Below are positions 8,973-16,783 of a DNA stretch of 64,000 nt, one piece after another. Source of the DNA: JBBQUN01 sp963698395 (GTDB lineage: Bacteria; Actinomycetota; Acidimicrobiia; Acidimicrobiales; SZUA-35); NCBI GenBank assembly GCA_963698395.1, contig CAVOQQ010000001.1, positions 744,001 through 808,000 of the forward strand, written 5' to 3'. Under the pieces are notes generated by a model. It did not search any database, was not told the DNA's origin, and saw nothing but the letters and a program-made list of their open reading frames with translations. Made by a program: the position numbers and the translations under genes. How positions within the stretch are numbered: position 1 is the stretch's first letter; each line of letters opens with the position of its first letter.

Positions 8973-10106
8973 TCAGGGGCGGAGGGATCGCAGCTCGCCG
9001 ATGATGCGGGGGAGGGCGTCGAGTGTGGCGTCGATGTCGTCGTCGGTGGTGGCCCACCCGACCGACAGGCGTAGCGAGCGGTGGGCATCGACGCCCATCG
9101 CTTCGAGTACCGGGGACGGTTCGAGCCCTTCTGAGGCACACGCCGACCCGGAGTGGGCGGCGATGCCCGCTCGGTCGAGGCCGAGGATGACGGCCTGCGG
9201 CTCGATGTCGGCGAGGCCGACACACACCAGGTGGGGGAGTCGCTGCTCGGGGTGCCCGTACGGGGTGACGCCGGCGATGTCGGCGAGTCCGGCTCGGAGT
9301 CGGTCGGTGAGGCGCTGGGCCTCGACCGCCTCGTCGTGCCACGTTTCGGTGAGTTCGGCGGCCGCGGCGCCCAGTGCAACGGCCGCCGGCATGTTCTCGA
9401 GCCCGGCCCGGCGGGCTCGCTCCTGTTCGCCACCGACCAGGAGCGGCGGCACTCGCACGCCGCGTCGGACCATCAAGGCGCCGATGCCGGGCGGGCCCCC
9501 GAGCTTGTGTCCCGAAAGGGCGAGGAAGTCGACCGCGAGCGCTCGGACATCGATCGAAAGGCGACCAGCGGCCTGCGCCGCGTCGACCAGCGTGCGAACA
9601 CCACGAGCGTTGGCTCGGGCGATGACCTCGGCGACCGGCTGGATCGTGCCGACCTCGTGGTTGGCGGCCTGGCAGCAGACGAGTGAGACCGTGCGACCCG
9701 CTCGGTGTTCGTCATCGATCGCCTGGGCAACCGCATCGGCATCGACGAGACCGGTGCGGTCGACCGGGACGAGCCGAAGGCGACCGGTTCGCTCGGCGGC
9801 AGCGCGGACGGCGGAGTGTTCGACGGCGGTGGCGATGATCGTGCCCGGGTTGGCGGCGAGCGAACCCCAGATCGCGCTCACGAGTGCTTCGGTCGCAGAG
9901 GAGGTGAAGACGATCTCGCTCGCACGGGCACCGACGAGCGATGCCACCGATTCACGAGCGAGTTCGAGCGCCTGGCGAGCGATCATCCCCTCCTCGTGGA
10001 TGCGGCCGGGGTCGGCGGCCGGAAGGTCGAGGGCCTGGATGAAGCCGGCGCGAGCGATCGGGCGTAGCGGTGCGGTCGAGGCGTAGTCGAGGTAGTGCCG
10101 AGTCAT
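8973..10106 (-). CDS. cysteine desulfurase (NifS/IscS-like)
   Basis: 377 residues, class V aminotransferase fold. MTRHYLDYASTAPLRP at the N-terminus, the PLP-binding Lys in LALSGHKLGGPPG, and the active-site loop HSGSACASEGLEPSP with its Cys are all visible. The enzyme takes sulfur from cysteine as a persulfide for Fe-S cluster or tRNA thiolation. The ATG at 10106 was chosen because the domain begins there and the upstream frame is inside the regulator gene. It follows a SufR-like Fe-S regulator and faces divergent Mrp, so a role in Fe-S assembly is likely. No scaffold gene is adjacent. Confidence 0.9.
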   Translation of the reverse strand: MTRHYLDYASTAPLRPIARAGFIQALDLPAADPGRIHEEGMIARQALELARESVASLVGARASEIVFTSSATEALVSAIWGSLAANPGTIIATAVEHSAVRAAAERTGRLRLVPVDRTGLVDADAVAQAIDDEHRAGRTVSLVCCQAANHEVGTIQPVAEVIARANARGVRTLVDAAQAAGRLSIDVRALAVDFLALSGHKLGGPPGIGALMVRRGVRVPPLLVGGEQERARRAGLENMPAAVALGAAAAELTETWHDEAVEAQRLTDRLRAGLADIAGVTPYGHPEQRLPHLVCVGLADIEPQAVILGLDRAGIAAHSGSACASEGLEPSPVLEAMGVDAHRSLRLSVGWATTDDDIDATLDALPRIIGELRSLRP

Positions 10107-10875
10107 GGCCGTCGAGGGAGTCGGCCGAACTCGAGCGCGTCTCGGTGACATCGGTGATGCAGGCATCGTCGCCTCGTGCCACCGATCCCATGAGGGCCAC
10201 TTCGGTCTCGCCGTAGAGCGACCCCAGGAGCCCCTTCACCATGCCTCGGTCGACGGCGCAGATGACGGGGTGCTCGATGGCGACATCGCCGAAAGGGCAG
10301 TGACCCGAGACGATCCGGAGCTCCTCGCCATGGCGCTCGGCATGAGCCGAGAACCCGTGGGCGGACAGGGCATCGGCCACCACGTGCAACGCCGAACGGA
10401 ACGAACGCTGCCCCTCGTTGGCCTCGGGCCCGCTGAGCGTCATGGCCATCTGCTTGCCGAACTCGAGGCCGACCTCTTCGGCTAGCGCAGCGGCTTCCCC
10501 ATCGGGCAGGCGAGAGAGTGCCTTGCCGAGCAGGGTGACGAGGATGTCGTCGTGGCCGACGTCGAACTCGAGGTGCAGCTCGGGTTCGGTGGCTCGGTAG
10601 ACCTTCGCCGGTCGTCCGGCTCGAGCGGTCGAGCGTTGCGACACCTCGAGGTAGGCGCCGTTGACGAGTTTGTCGAGGTGGTGGCGGGCGACATTGGCAT
10701 GCAGCCCGGTGCTCTTCGCCACCTCGCTGGCGGTGAGCCCATCGGGATGTTCGTGCAGGAGGAGGTAGATGCTGCGCCGAGTGGGATCGCCGAAGGCCGA
10801 CGTGATGGCGTTCACGAGGTTGGCGAATTCCGTCGGCTTCAACGAGCGAGTTGGGTTGAGGGCGCGGCCGGACAC
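9952..10875 (-). CDS. SufR-like Fe-S sensing transcriptional repressor, 3' overrun
   Basis: 307 residues as read. An N-terminal ArsR-type winged helix (FGDPTRRSIYLLLHEHPDGL, ATGLHANVARHHLDKL) is followed by a sensor domain with three spaced cysteines: HCPFG, then Cys after 12 residues in HPVICAV, then DDACIT. This is the cysteine arrangement of SufR, which binds an Fe-S cluster and represses suf genes. As read it overruns the desulfurase start by 155 bp, and the last roughly 50 residues are Arg/Pro-rich with low third-position GC, so the true stop is probably near 10104. The GTG start follows TAGGCT by six bases. It likely controls nifS and perhaps divergent mrp. Confidence 0.8.
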   Translation of the reverse strand: MSGRALNPTRSLKPTEFANLVNAITSAFGDPTRRSIYLLLHEHPDGLTASEVAKSTGLHANVARHHLDKLVNGAYLEVSQRSTARAGRPAKVYRATEPELHLEFDVGHDDILVTLLGKALSRLPDGEAAALAEEVGLEFGKQMAMTLSGPEANEGQRSFRSALHVVADALSAHGFSAHAERHGEELRIVSGHCPFGDVAIEHPVICAVDRGMVKGLLGSLYGETEVALMGSVARGDDACITDVTETRSSSADSLDGHDSALPRLRLDRTATPDRSRRLHPGPRPSGRRPRPHPRGGDDRSPGARTRS

Positions 10876-10881
10876 CTCGCT

Positions 10882-10887
10882 AGCCTA
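10882..10887 (-). promoter_or_regulatory. -10 hexamer of SufR-like gene
   Basis: TAGGCT on the minus strand lies six bases before the GTG at 10875 with no ribosome site between, consistent with a leaderless transcript. Confidence 0.55.
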
Positions 10888-11005
10888 CAAAACGAATTCT
10901 CACTATGTGGGTAGGAGAAATCCACGCCCGCCGCCGAGGCCGATCGGCCCTGATCATCAAAGCCATCCGAACCAACCGATGGCCGCCAAAACCCGAGGAG
11001 CACCT

Positions 11006-12145
11006 GTGAGCCTGAGTCAAGAAATGGTGATCGACGCACTGCGTCCGGTCGAAGACCCCGAGCTGCATCGATCGATCGTCGACCTCGGCATGGTGCGACG
11101 AATTGACATCGCGCTGCCGAGCGTCACCGTGGCCATCGATCTCACCATTGCCGGTTGCCCGCTTCGGGCCGAGATCGACCGCCGGGTCACCGAGGCCGTC
11201 ACGGCGCTGGACGGCGCCGAGACCGTGAACATCGAGTTCGGCGTGATGACCGACGAGCAGCGACAGGCGGTGCGCATCGCCCTCAACGGCGATCCCGGCG
11301 CCACCGCCGGGTCCCAGCAAGCTCACGGCCATGCCGAAGGTCGAGCCATTCCGTTTGCCGATCCCGACAACCGCACCCGAGTGCTCCTCATCGCCTCGGG
11401 CAAGGGCGGCGTCGGCAAGAGCTCGGTCACCACCAACCTCGCGGTGGCGCTGGCCGCCATCGGCAAGAAGGTCGCCGTCGTCGACGCCGATGTCTGGGGT
11501 TTCTCGATTCCCCGCATGCTCGGTGTCGATCGCGACCCCACCATCATCGACGAGATGATCGTGCCCCCGGTGGCACACGGTGTGAGCTGTATCTCCATGG
11601 GCTTCTTCGTCGAGGAGAACCAGCCGGTCATCTGGCGAGGCCCGATGCTGCACAAGGCCCTCGAACAGTTCCTGACCGATGTGTTCTGGGACGAGCCCGA
11701 CTATCTGCTGGTCGACCTTCCTCCGGGAACCGGCGACATCTCGTTGTCGATCTCGCAGTTCCTGCCCCGAGCCGAGCTGATCGTGGTCACCACCCCGCAG
11801 CCGGCAGCCCAGAAGGTCGCTCAGCGAGCGGCCTACATGGCCCACAAGGTCAACATCACCGTTGCCGGCGTGATCGAGAACATGAGCTGGTTCACCGGCG
11901 ACGACGGCAAGCGCTACGAGATCTTCGGATCCGGCGGCGGCCAGGAACTGGCCGATCAGCTCGAGGTGCCGATGCTCGGCAACATTCCCCTCGTTCCCGA
12001 ACTGCGCGAGGGCGGCGACGACGGTCATCCCATCGCCGCAAAGCCCGAAACCGAAGCGGGTGCCATGTTCATCGCCCTGGCGGAACGGCTCGATACCGAG
12101 TTGGCACCGAAGCGTCGGTACCGGAGCGAGCTGCGGGTCATCTGA
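11006..12145 (+). CDS. mrp: Mrp/ApbC Fe-S carrier P-loop ATPase
   Basis: 379 residues. An N-terminal MIP18/DUF59 domain (LRPVEDPELHRSIVDLGMV) precedes a ParA-like ATPase with the deviant Walker A SGKGGVGKSSVTTN, the Mrp signature GPMLHKALEQFL and DLPPGTGDISLS. Mrp proteins bind and transfer Fe-S clusters. The GTG at 11006 was chosen for its GAGGAG five bases upstream and because the family begins there; an in-frame ATG at 10979 lacks a site. The CxxC of many homologues near the C-terminus is not evident, as in other actinobacterial members. It is divergent to the SufR-like gene. Confidence 0.92.
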   Translation: MSLSQEMVIDALRPVEDPELHRSIVDLGMVRRIDIALPSVTVAIDLTIAGCPLRAEIDRRVTEAVTALDGAETVNIEFGVMTDEQRQAVRIALNGDPGATAGSQQAHGHAEGRAIPFADPDNRTRVLLIASGKGGVGKSSVTTNLAVALAAIGKKVAVVDADVWGFSIPRMLGVDRDPTIIDEMIVPPVAHGVSCISMGFFVEENQPVIWRGPMLHKALEQFLTDVFWDEPDYLLVDLPPGTGDISLSISQFLPRAELIVVTTPQPAAQKVAQRAAYMAHKVNITVAGVIENMSWFTGDDGKRYEIFGSGGGQELADQLEVPMLGNIPLVPELREGGDDGHPIAAKPETEAGAMFIALAERLDTELAPKRRYRSELRVI

Positions 12146-12282
12146 CCGGATAGGTTCGAGGCGGCTCGGTGAACACGACGATCGTGCCTCGATCGTCGGT
12201 CTCCGGCTGCTCACCCCGTTTCGCACGACCCCGCATCACGAGTGAGTCAATCTGCATCAGTGAAGTCTTTGGAGGCTTGGTC

Positions 12283-12516
12283 ATGGACATCCGCATCGGC
12301 ATCGCCCAGAGTGCGTCGGTCATCGAACTCGAGATGGGCGACGACACCGATCGAGTGGCATTGAAGGCCGACATCGAGGCAGCGCTGGCCAAGGAAGAAG
12401 GCGTCCTGTGGCTCACCGATCGTCGGGGCAAAGACGTCGCCGTTCCGGTCAGCCGCGTGGCCTTCGTCGAGATCAGCAAGGACGACGCTGAGCGCCGTAT
12501 CGGCTTCGGCGCCTGA
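12283..12516 (+). CDS. DUF3107 family protein
   Basis: 77 residues, the usual length. MDIRIGIAQSASVIELEM and the end RRIGFGA match the actinobacterial DUF3107 pattern, a small alpha/beta protein of unknown role. GGAGG lies about ten bases before the ATG. It sits just ahead of, and probably is co-transcribed with, a Get3/ArsA-like ATPase. The 137 bp between mrp and this gene show no further gene. Confidence 0.85.
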   Translation: MDIRIGIAQSASVIELEMGDDTDRVALKADIEAALAKEEGVLWLTDRRGKDVAVPVSRVAFVEISKDDAERRIGFGA

Positions 12517-12529
12517 CCTCGGCCGTCGG

Positions 12530-13438
12530 CTGCTGATCGTCGCCGGCAAGGGTGGGGTCGGCCGGTCGTCGGTCAGTGCCGCGCTCGCTCGGCGACGCGC
12601 CGAGGGCGCCGCTGCGGGACGCAACGTCCTCGCGGTCGATGCCATCGCCGACGGTGGGCTCGCCGGAGCGCTGGGGGTCGGCTCAGACCATGATCGCTCG
12701 CTCGGCTCGGCCGAACGGGGGATCGAACTGCTCGAGCTCGACACCGAAGCGGCGCTCGATGAGTACATGAAGATCTACACGAAGCTGCCGATCCCACCCA
12801 GCCGACTCGGCCCGCTGGCCAAGATCTTCGACTATGTCGCCACCGCCGCGCCCGGCGTGCGCGAGATCCTCACCATCGGCAAGATCGCCTGGGAGGTTCG
12901 CGAAGGACCGTGGGAAGCCGTCGTGGTCGACGCCCCCGCAACCGGGCACGTCGTCGAACTGCTCGACGCCCCGGCCAATCTCGCGAAACTGATCGGCGTC
13001 GGGCCCCTCGCCGAGCAGACTCGATGGGTCGAGGCCATCCTCGCCGACCCTGCACAGACCGGGGTGCTGCTCACCACCACCACCGAGGAGCTGCCGGTCA
13101 CCGAACTGCTCGAGCTGCACGATCGACTGGTCAACACCACCGCAGTCGATGTGATCGGCATCGTCGCCAACCGGATGCCGCCGCTCCTCGGGGCGAAGGC
13201 GTTGGCCGAAGCCGCTGCGCTCGAGGGTCCGCTGGCACTTGCGGGGCAAGTGGTGGCGGAGCGTTCCAGCGAAGCGCGTGAGGGGCTGGCTCGCCTCGGA
13301 GAGCTCGGCCTGCCGATCATTCGAGTTCCCGAGAGCAGCGAACCCGTCGCCGCCATCGCGGCGGCCCTCGCCACGGCGGTCTCCGGGCAGAGCGGGCCGA
13401 CCCGTTCTGGACCCGTGACCACGGAGCGCTCACCATGA
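12530..13438 (+). CDS. Get3/ArsA-like ATPase (Rv3679-type), start unclear
   Basis: About 302 residues. The P-loop AGKGGVGRSSVS lies in frame at 12542-12577, well before the first ATG at 12767. Any start at that ATG would therefore discard the nucleotide site. There is no ATG, GTG or TTG in frame for more than 100 bp upstream, only CTG codons at 12488, 12530 and 12533. Either CTG is used or one base has been gained or lost near 12520. Later motifs include VVVDAPATGHVVELLDAP. In mycobacteria two such ATPases (Rv3679/Rv3680) are adjacent; the partner here is at 14913. The 3' end overlaps the next gene (ATGATG). Confidence 0.75.
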   Translation: MLIVAGKGGVGRSSVSAALARRRAEGAAAGRNVLAVDAIADGGLAGALGVGSDHDRSLGSAERGIELLELDTEAALDEYMKIYTKLPIPPSRLGPLAKIFDYVATAAPGVREILTIGKIAWEVREGPWEAVVVDAPATGHVVELLDAPANLAKLIGVGPLAEQTRWVEAILADPAQTGVLLTTTTEELPVTELLELHDRLVNTTAVDVIGIVANRMPPLLGAKALAEAAALEGPLALAGQVVAERSSEAREGLARLGELGLPIIRVPESSEPVAAIAAALATAVSGQSGPTRSGPVTTERSP

Positions 13439-14916
13439 TGCATCCGCCCGCCAGCGGCATCTTCTGCAACCGGACGCTCAACCTTCGCTCGGTGAAGGTC
13501 ATCGGCTACGACATGGACTACACGCTGGTCCACTACCGGGTCGAGGAGTGGGAGCGCAGCGCATTCGAGCACGCCCGTTCTCGACTGTCGGCGCTCGGCT
13601 GGCCGGTCGATCATCTCGAATTCGAACCCGCGCGCTTCACCCTCGGCCTGGTCTTCGATCTCGCAACGGGCAATCTCGTGAAGGCCACCCGTTTCGGCTA
13701 CGTGGTTCGGGCGCTGCACGGCACCACACTGCTCGATTTCGACGCCCAACGCGAGGCCTACGCCGAGACGGTGGTCGAGCTCTCCTCGGAGCGGTTCGAG
13801 TTCATGAACACGCTGTTCGAGCTGAGCCGGGCGGCGCTGTGGACCCAGCTCGTCGATCAGCACGACGCTGGGCGGCTGCCCGGCGTCATGAGCTATCACG
13901 ACCTGTACTGGAAGATCGACGACGCCCTGGGGCGAGCCCACGCCGAGGGCATGTTGAAGGCGGAGATCCTGGCCGACCCGGAGCGATTCATCGACCCGGA
14001 TCCCGACGTCGTTCCGACCCTGGTCGATCAGCGCCTGGCCGGCAAGAAGATCGTGCTCATCACGAACTCCGACTGGGCCTACACCCGAGCAACGATGGCC
14101 CGAGCCATCGATCCCTACTGTGCCGAGGGCACGACCTGGCGAGACCTGTTCGATCTGGTGATCGTGTCGGCGGCCAAGCCGAGATTCTTCGCCGACCGAG
14201 ATCCGATCTACCGAGTGGTCGACGAAGAGCGCTCGCTGCTCCAGCCACACTTCGGTCCGCTCATCAAGGGCGAGGTCTATTTCGGCGGACACGCCCGCTT
14301 GGTCGAGGAGTGGTCGGGGTTGTCGGCGGCGCAGATGCTCTACGTCGGCGACCATCTCTTCGGCGACGTGCACGTCACCAAGGACATCTTGCGGTGGCGC
14401 ACGGCGTTGATCTCGCGTGAACTCGAAGCCGAGGTCGACGACGCCATCACCTTCGCACCGATGGAACGGCGTCTGATCGAGTTGATGAGTCGCAAGGTGG
14501 CCGTGGAACACCATCAGGCTGCGCTTCGGATGCAGCGGCGCCGGGCCATGGCCGATGGGGAGCCCATCGTCGACATCGAACGGTCGCTCGCCGCTGCCGG
14601 GTCCGATGCGGCGAGGATCGATGGCGAAGTGGCGCCGCTGGCGAAGGCTGCCGCCCAGTTGGGCAACCCGAACTGGGGCCCGCTCATGCGTGCCGGCAAC
14701 GACAAGAGCCTCTTTGCCCGACAAGTCGAGCGCTATGCCGACGTCTACCTGTCGCGGGTCTCCAACTTCCTCCACGTCACCCCCTATGCGTATCTCCGGG
14801 CCGCTCGGGGATCGTTGCCCCACGACGCCAGCCCGCTCTTCGACGACGCCCATGGCGCCGACGAGGTCGCGAGCACCGACGACTCGATCGTCGATGACCG
14901 GGTGTTCGACACGTGA
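13435..14916 (+). CDS. HAD-superfamily 5'-nucleotidase (cN-II like)
   Basis: 493 residues. The HAD motifs are in order: DMDYTL (motif I nucleophile Asp, residue about 25), ITNSDWAY (motif II), the Lys in SAAKPRFF (motif III) and VGDHLFGDV (motif IV). The long cap and C-terminal helical region match the HAD-IG 5'-nucleotidase family, which dephosphorylates nucleoside monophosphates. The start ATG overlaps the upstream ATPase stop, and the stop overlaps the next gene's GTG (GTGA). It is thus locked between two related ATPases in a tightly coupled operon. Confidence 0.88.
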   Translation: MMHPPASGIFCNRTLNLRSVKVIGYDMDYTLVHYRVEEWERSAFEHARSRLSALGWPVDHLEFEPARFTLGLVFDLATGNLVKATRFGYVVRALHGTTLLDFDAQREAYAETVVELSSERFEFMNTLFELSRAALWTQLVDQHDAGRLPGVMSYHDLYWKIDDALGRAHAEGMLKAEILADPERFIDPDPDVVPTLVDQRLAGKKIVLITNSDWAYTRATMARAIDPYCAEGTTWRDLFDLVIVSAAKPRFFADRDPIYRVVDEERSLLQPHFGPLIKGEVYFGGHARLVEEWSGLSAAQMLYVGDHLFGDVHVTKDILRWRTALISRELEAEVDDAITFAPMERRLIELMSRKVAVEHHQAALRMQRRRAMADGEPIVDIERSLAAAGSDAARIDGEVAPLAKAAAQLGNPNWGPLMRAGNDKSLFARQVERYADVYLSRVSNFLHVTPYAYLRAARGSLPHDASPLFDDAHGADEVASTDDSIVDDRVFDT

Positions 14917-15974
14917 CCGAGGGTGAAGGTTCGACGATCGACTCCCTGCTGGCCGAAGCCAAGGTCTTGGTGGTGGTCGGTCCGGGAGGGGTCGGCAAGA
15001 CCACGCTCGCCGCAGCGATGGCGGCGCGTGCCGCCATCGAACACGGGCGGCGAGCCCTCGTGGTCACCGTCGACCCCGCTCGCCGACTGGCCGACGCGCT
15101 CGGCGTCGGGGCGGTCGCGGAAGAGCCCATGAACGTGCCGATCGAACCGCATGGTCGTGATGATGCTGCCGCCGGTGCCATGTGGGCCGTCATGGTCGAC
15201 ATGGAACAGAGCTGGGATCGGTTGGTCCGCCGCCATGCCCCCGACACCGCAACCCGCGACGGATTGCTCGACAACGAGCTCTACCAGGCACTCACCACGC
15301 GCTTCGTGCAGAGCCACGACTACATCGCGCTCGATCGGTTGGTCGACCTGTCCGATCAAGACGAGTACGACCTCGTCGTGATCGACACGCCGCCGTCGGT
15401 CCATGCACTCGACGTGCTCGATGCGCCCGATCGCATGCTCGAGTTCTTCGGTAGCCGGTTGCTCACCTGGCTCACCGCGCCCTACCGCACGCGGATGGTG
15501 CGCTTGGCGGCCAAACCGTTCCTGGCGCTGGCCGAACGCGTGCTCGGTGGGCCCTTCCTCGCCCAGATCGCCGAGTTCTTCTGGCTGTTCTCCAGCCTGC
15601 AGCCGGGTTTCGCCCGTCGGGCTCGCGCCGTGAAGCGCCGATTGTCCGACCCCGACACCCGGTACGTCGTGGTGCAGACCCCCGAGGCGGTGCCCCGCGC
15701 CCGAGGTGTCGAACTGGCCAACGAGTTGCGACGCCGAGGGCTCGCGCCTGCCATCACCATCGTCAACCGGGCCCTCGACCCGTCGATCATCGAACTCAGC
15801 GACGCAGCGATCGACGGGTTGAAGAGCCGAGCGCTGCGAGAAGCGATTCGGGATCTTCGAACCAGTGCCCAGGCCGACGCACTCGCCCCTTCGGCGGTCG
15901 GGCCTTCGCATCAGGTGCTGTGGACGGCCGGTGAATTGGTCAGCACGGCCGACCTCTCCGCCCTGTTCGACTGA
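14913..15974 (+). CDS. Get3/ArsA-like ATPase (Rv3680-type)
   Basis: 353 residues. Walker A with the deviant signature Lys region is GPGGVGKTTLAAA at residues 26-38, followed by VTVDPARRLADALGV, the switch I-like segment typical of ArsA/Get3. Further motifs are VIDTPPSVHALDVLDAP and the C-terminal IVNRALDP. These soluble ATPases in Actinobacteria are related to anion-transport ATPase subunits and to tail-anchored protein targeting factors. A GTG start overlaps the nucleotidase stop. Its sister is the gene ending at 13438; the two probably act as a pair. Confidence 0.88.
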   Translation: MTEGEGSTIDSLLAEAKVLVVVGPGGVGKTTLAAAMAARAAIEHGRRALVVTVDPARRLADALGVGAVAEEPMNVPIEPHGRDDAAAGAMWAVMVDMEQSWDRLVRRHAPDTATRDGLLDNELYQALTTRFVQSHDYIALDRLVDLSDQDEYDLVVIDTPPSVHALDVLDAPDRMLEFFGSRLLTWLTAPYRTRMVRLAAKPFLALAERVLGGPFLAQIAEFFWLFSSLQPGFARRARAVKRRLSDPDTRYVVVQTPEAVPRARGVELANELRRRGLAPAITIVNRALDPSIIELSDAAIDGLKSRALREAIRDLRTSAQADALAPSAVGPSHQVLWTAGELVSTADLSALFD

Positions 15975-16090
15975 CTGGTCGTCGCTCGCCGGAGTCGACG
16001 ATCGTCGCTCGGCGTCGGTGCCTCGTATCGGTGATCCCGTGGCGGTACCCAGCGGCGGTACCCCCGGGGCGGTTCGCCTTCGAGTGTGCG

Positions 16091-16759
16091 TCAGGCCTGT
16101 CGTTGGTCGTCGGCGTCGAGGATCGACACCTCGATCAGCATCGACACGAGCGCCTCGCGAAAGCCCTCGAAGCTCGTGTGAGTGGGATCCGGACTGCCGC
16201 CCATGAGGAGCGGACGTCGAAGCAGCCCGACCAGCGAGGTGACGGTCGTTGCCTGATGGAACTGATTCTCCGGCACCGACGGCCAGATCACGGTGTCGAC
16301 GCCGATCGAGGCGATCTCGGCATCGGTGAGGCCGCGTACGGTCTCGCCGGCGAGAAGAGCATCGGCCGCACCGTCGGGTCCGAGCTCGTCGATCTGGGCC
16401 CGGGCGAGCGTGTCGCTGACCACATCGCCCGCGGTTGCCGGCCAGGCGAGCACCAGGCGCCCGACCAGGTCCGGTCGGTCGACCGCCAGCCGCAGCGCAG
16501 CGGAACACCCGTTGGACGCAGCAACGATCGCGACCTGTTCCCACCCCTTGGACTCGATGATCTCGACCAGGGCATCGGCCTCGTCGATCCAGTCGGCCGG
16601 GGCGTCGGGCCGGTCCCTGGCCTCGTAGCTCACGATGTGTCGGTCGAGCGCCGGGGTCACCCCTGAGATGGTCCAGAAGACCACGGCGGTCATGTCGTCG
16701 TACAGGCCCCCGTGGACCAGCAGCAACGGGAGACGTTTGATCGGCAGCAGGTCGCTCAC
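16091..16759 (-). CDS. alpha/beta hydrolase
   Basis: 222 residues. LLLVHGGLYDD carries the oxyanion HG motif, and the nucleophile elbow is AASNGCSAALRLA (G/S-N-S-like, with Asn-Gly-Cys replacing the usual Ser-x-Gly), which is unusual. The acid/His end is GGSPDPTHTSFEGF. A GTG start was chosen where the domain begins; TACCGT lies seven bases upstream. The longer frame to 17209 is antisense to the kinase gene. It is divergent to pdtaS with only 24 bp between start codons. Confidence 0.75.
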   Translation of the reverse strand: MSDLLPIKRLPLLLVHGGLYDDMTAVVFWTISGVTPALDRHIVSYEARDRPDAPADWIDEADALVEIIESKGWEQVAIVAASNGCSAALRLAVDRPDLVGRLVLAWPATAGDVVSDTLARAQIDELGPDGAADALLAGETVRGLTDAEIASIGVDTVIWPSVPENQFHQATTVTSLVGLLRRPLLMGGSPDPTHTSFEGFREALVSMLIEVSILDADDQRQA

Positions 16760-16783
16760 GCGGGTGACGGTACTCTCAACCGC
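16760..16783. promoter_or_regulatory. overlapping divergent leaderless promoters
   Basis: The 24 bp between the two GTG starts hold both -10 hexamers: TACTCT on plus (16771-16776, seven bases before pdtaS) and TACCGT on minus (16772-16767, seven bases before the hydrolase). They overlap at two bases, so polymerases at the two promoters should exclude one another. Confidence 0.6.

Noticed and set aside
12832..14853. 673-residue open frame on the minus strand
   Set aside because: Antisense of the ATPase and HAD nucleotidase genes; no family motifs.
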